5,262 bases of DNA from Rhodospirillaceae bacterium. Its GTDB lineage: Bacteria; Pseudomonadota; Alphaproteobacteria; Rhodospirillales; Rhodospirillaceae. The translations under genes were made by a program, and so were the position numbers. Positions 5,171 to 5,262 of the stretch are shown here, one piece after another (within the stretch, counting starts at the first letter, position 1; each line of letters begins with the position of its first letter). Location: positions 1 through 5,262 of the forward strand of contig JAFGWD010000286.1 in the NCBI GenBank assembly GCA_016937315.1. Direction: 5' to 3'. The notes beneath the pieces were generated by a model. That model made no database searches. It was not told the DNA's origin and saw nothing but the letters and a program-made list of their open reading frames with translations.

Positions 5171-5262
5171 TCAGCCCCGGAATTGTTCTAGCGTCCAGGA
5201 AAATCCACTCCGTCCGCGAAAGATACCGTTTTCATGACCTGCCGCCTCTATTTGCTGACGCC
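5171..5262 (-). CDS. C-terminal end of an unrecognised gene (partial)
   Basis: On the minus strand a reading frame enters from the right edge and stays open for 29 full codons until TGA at 5173-5171. The tail reads RQQIEAAGHENGIFRGRSGF then SWTLEQFRG. The other two minus frames hit stops within this stretch, and the frame ends 64 nt before the hydratase start, a sensible operon spacing. I cannot assign a family from 29 residues. The segment is short enough that an open frame by chance is possible. Confidence 0.42.
   Translation of the reverse strand, partial: RQQIEAAGHENGIFRGRSGFSWTLEQFRG

Overview
The window looks like chromosomal backbone DNA from an alphaproteobacterium, probably a Rhodospirillales-type organism. 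The evidence is a fairly GC-rich composition, the order zapA / 6S RNA / 5-formyltetrahydrofolate cyclo-ligase, and the cluster yebC-ruvC-ruvA. This taxonomic placement is inferred from protein style and gene order, not from a database search.

Layout, in the direction of transcription of the minus strand (right to left). At the right edge is the last 29 codons of an unrecognised gene (about 5171-5262). It is followed by a typical enoyl-CoA hydratase (4330-5106). An unrecognised 146-residue gene on the plus strand (3903-4343) runs toward the hydratase gene, and the two 3' ends overlap by 14 bp. From the spacer 3822-3902 a minus-strand unit starts: a small coiled-coil protein (DUF4164-like, 3555-3821, apparent TTG start), the cell-division factor zapA (3209-3550, GTG start), a 6S RNA gene (about 3028-3196), 5-formyltetrahydrofolate cyclo-ligase (2316-2966) and a YmdB-type metallophosphoesterase (1504-2319). 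The last two overlap by ATGA. After a 116-nt spacer with a plausible promoter come yebC (638-1387), ruvC (75-596) and the first 26 codons of ruvA (1-78). ruvC and ruvA also overlap by ATGA.

Functionally this is core housekeeping: Holliday-junction processing (RuvC, RuvA), a YebC-family translation/regulatory factor, one-carbon metabolism, FtsZ-ring assembly, global RNA polymerase control by 6S RNA, and beta-oxidation-type hydration of enoyl-CoA. There is no mobile element, CRISPR array, tRNA, rRNA or defence locus. The points most worth a second look are the structured 6S RNA, the unrecognised plus-strand gene in the spot between the zapA unit and the hydratase, and the odd translation start of the DUF4164-like gene. 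I did not find a convincing new system.
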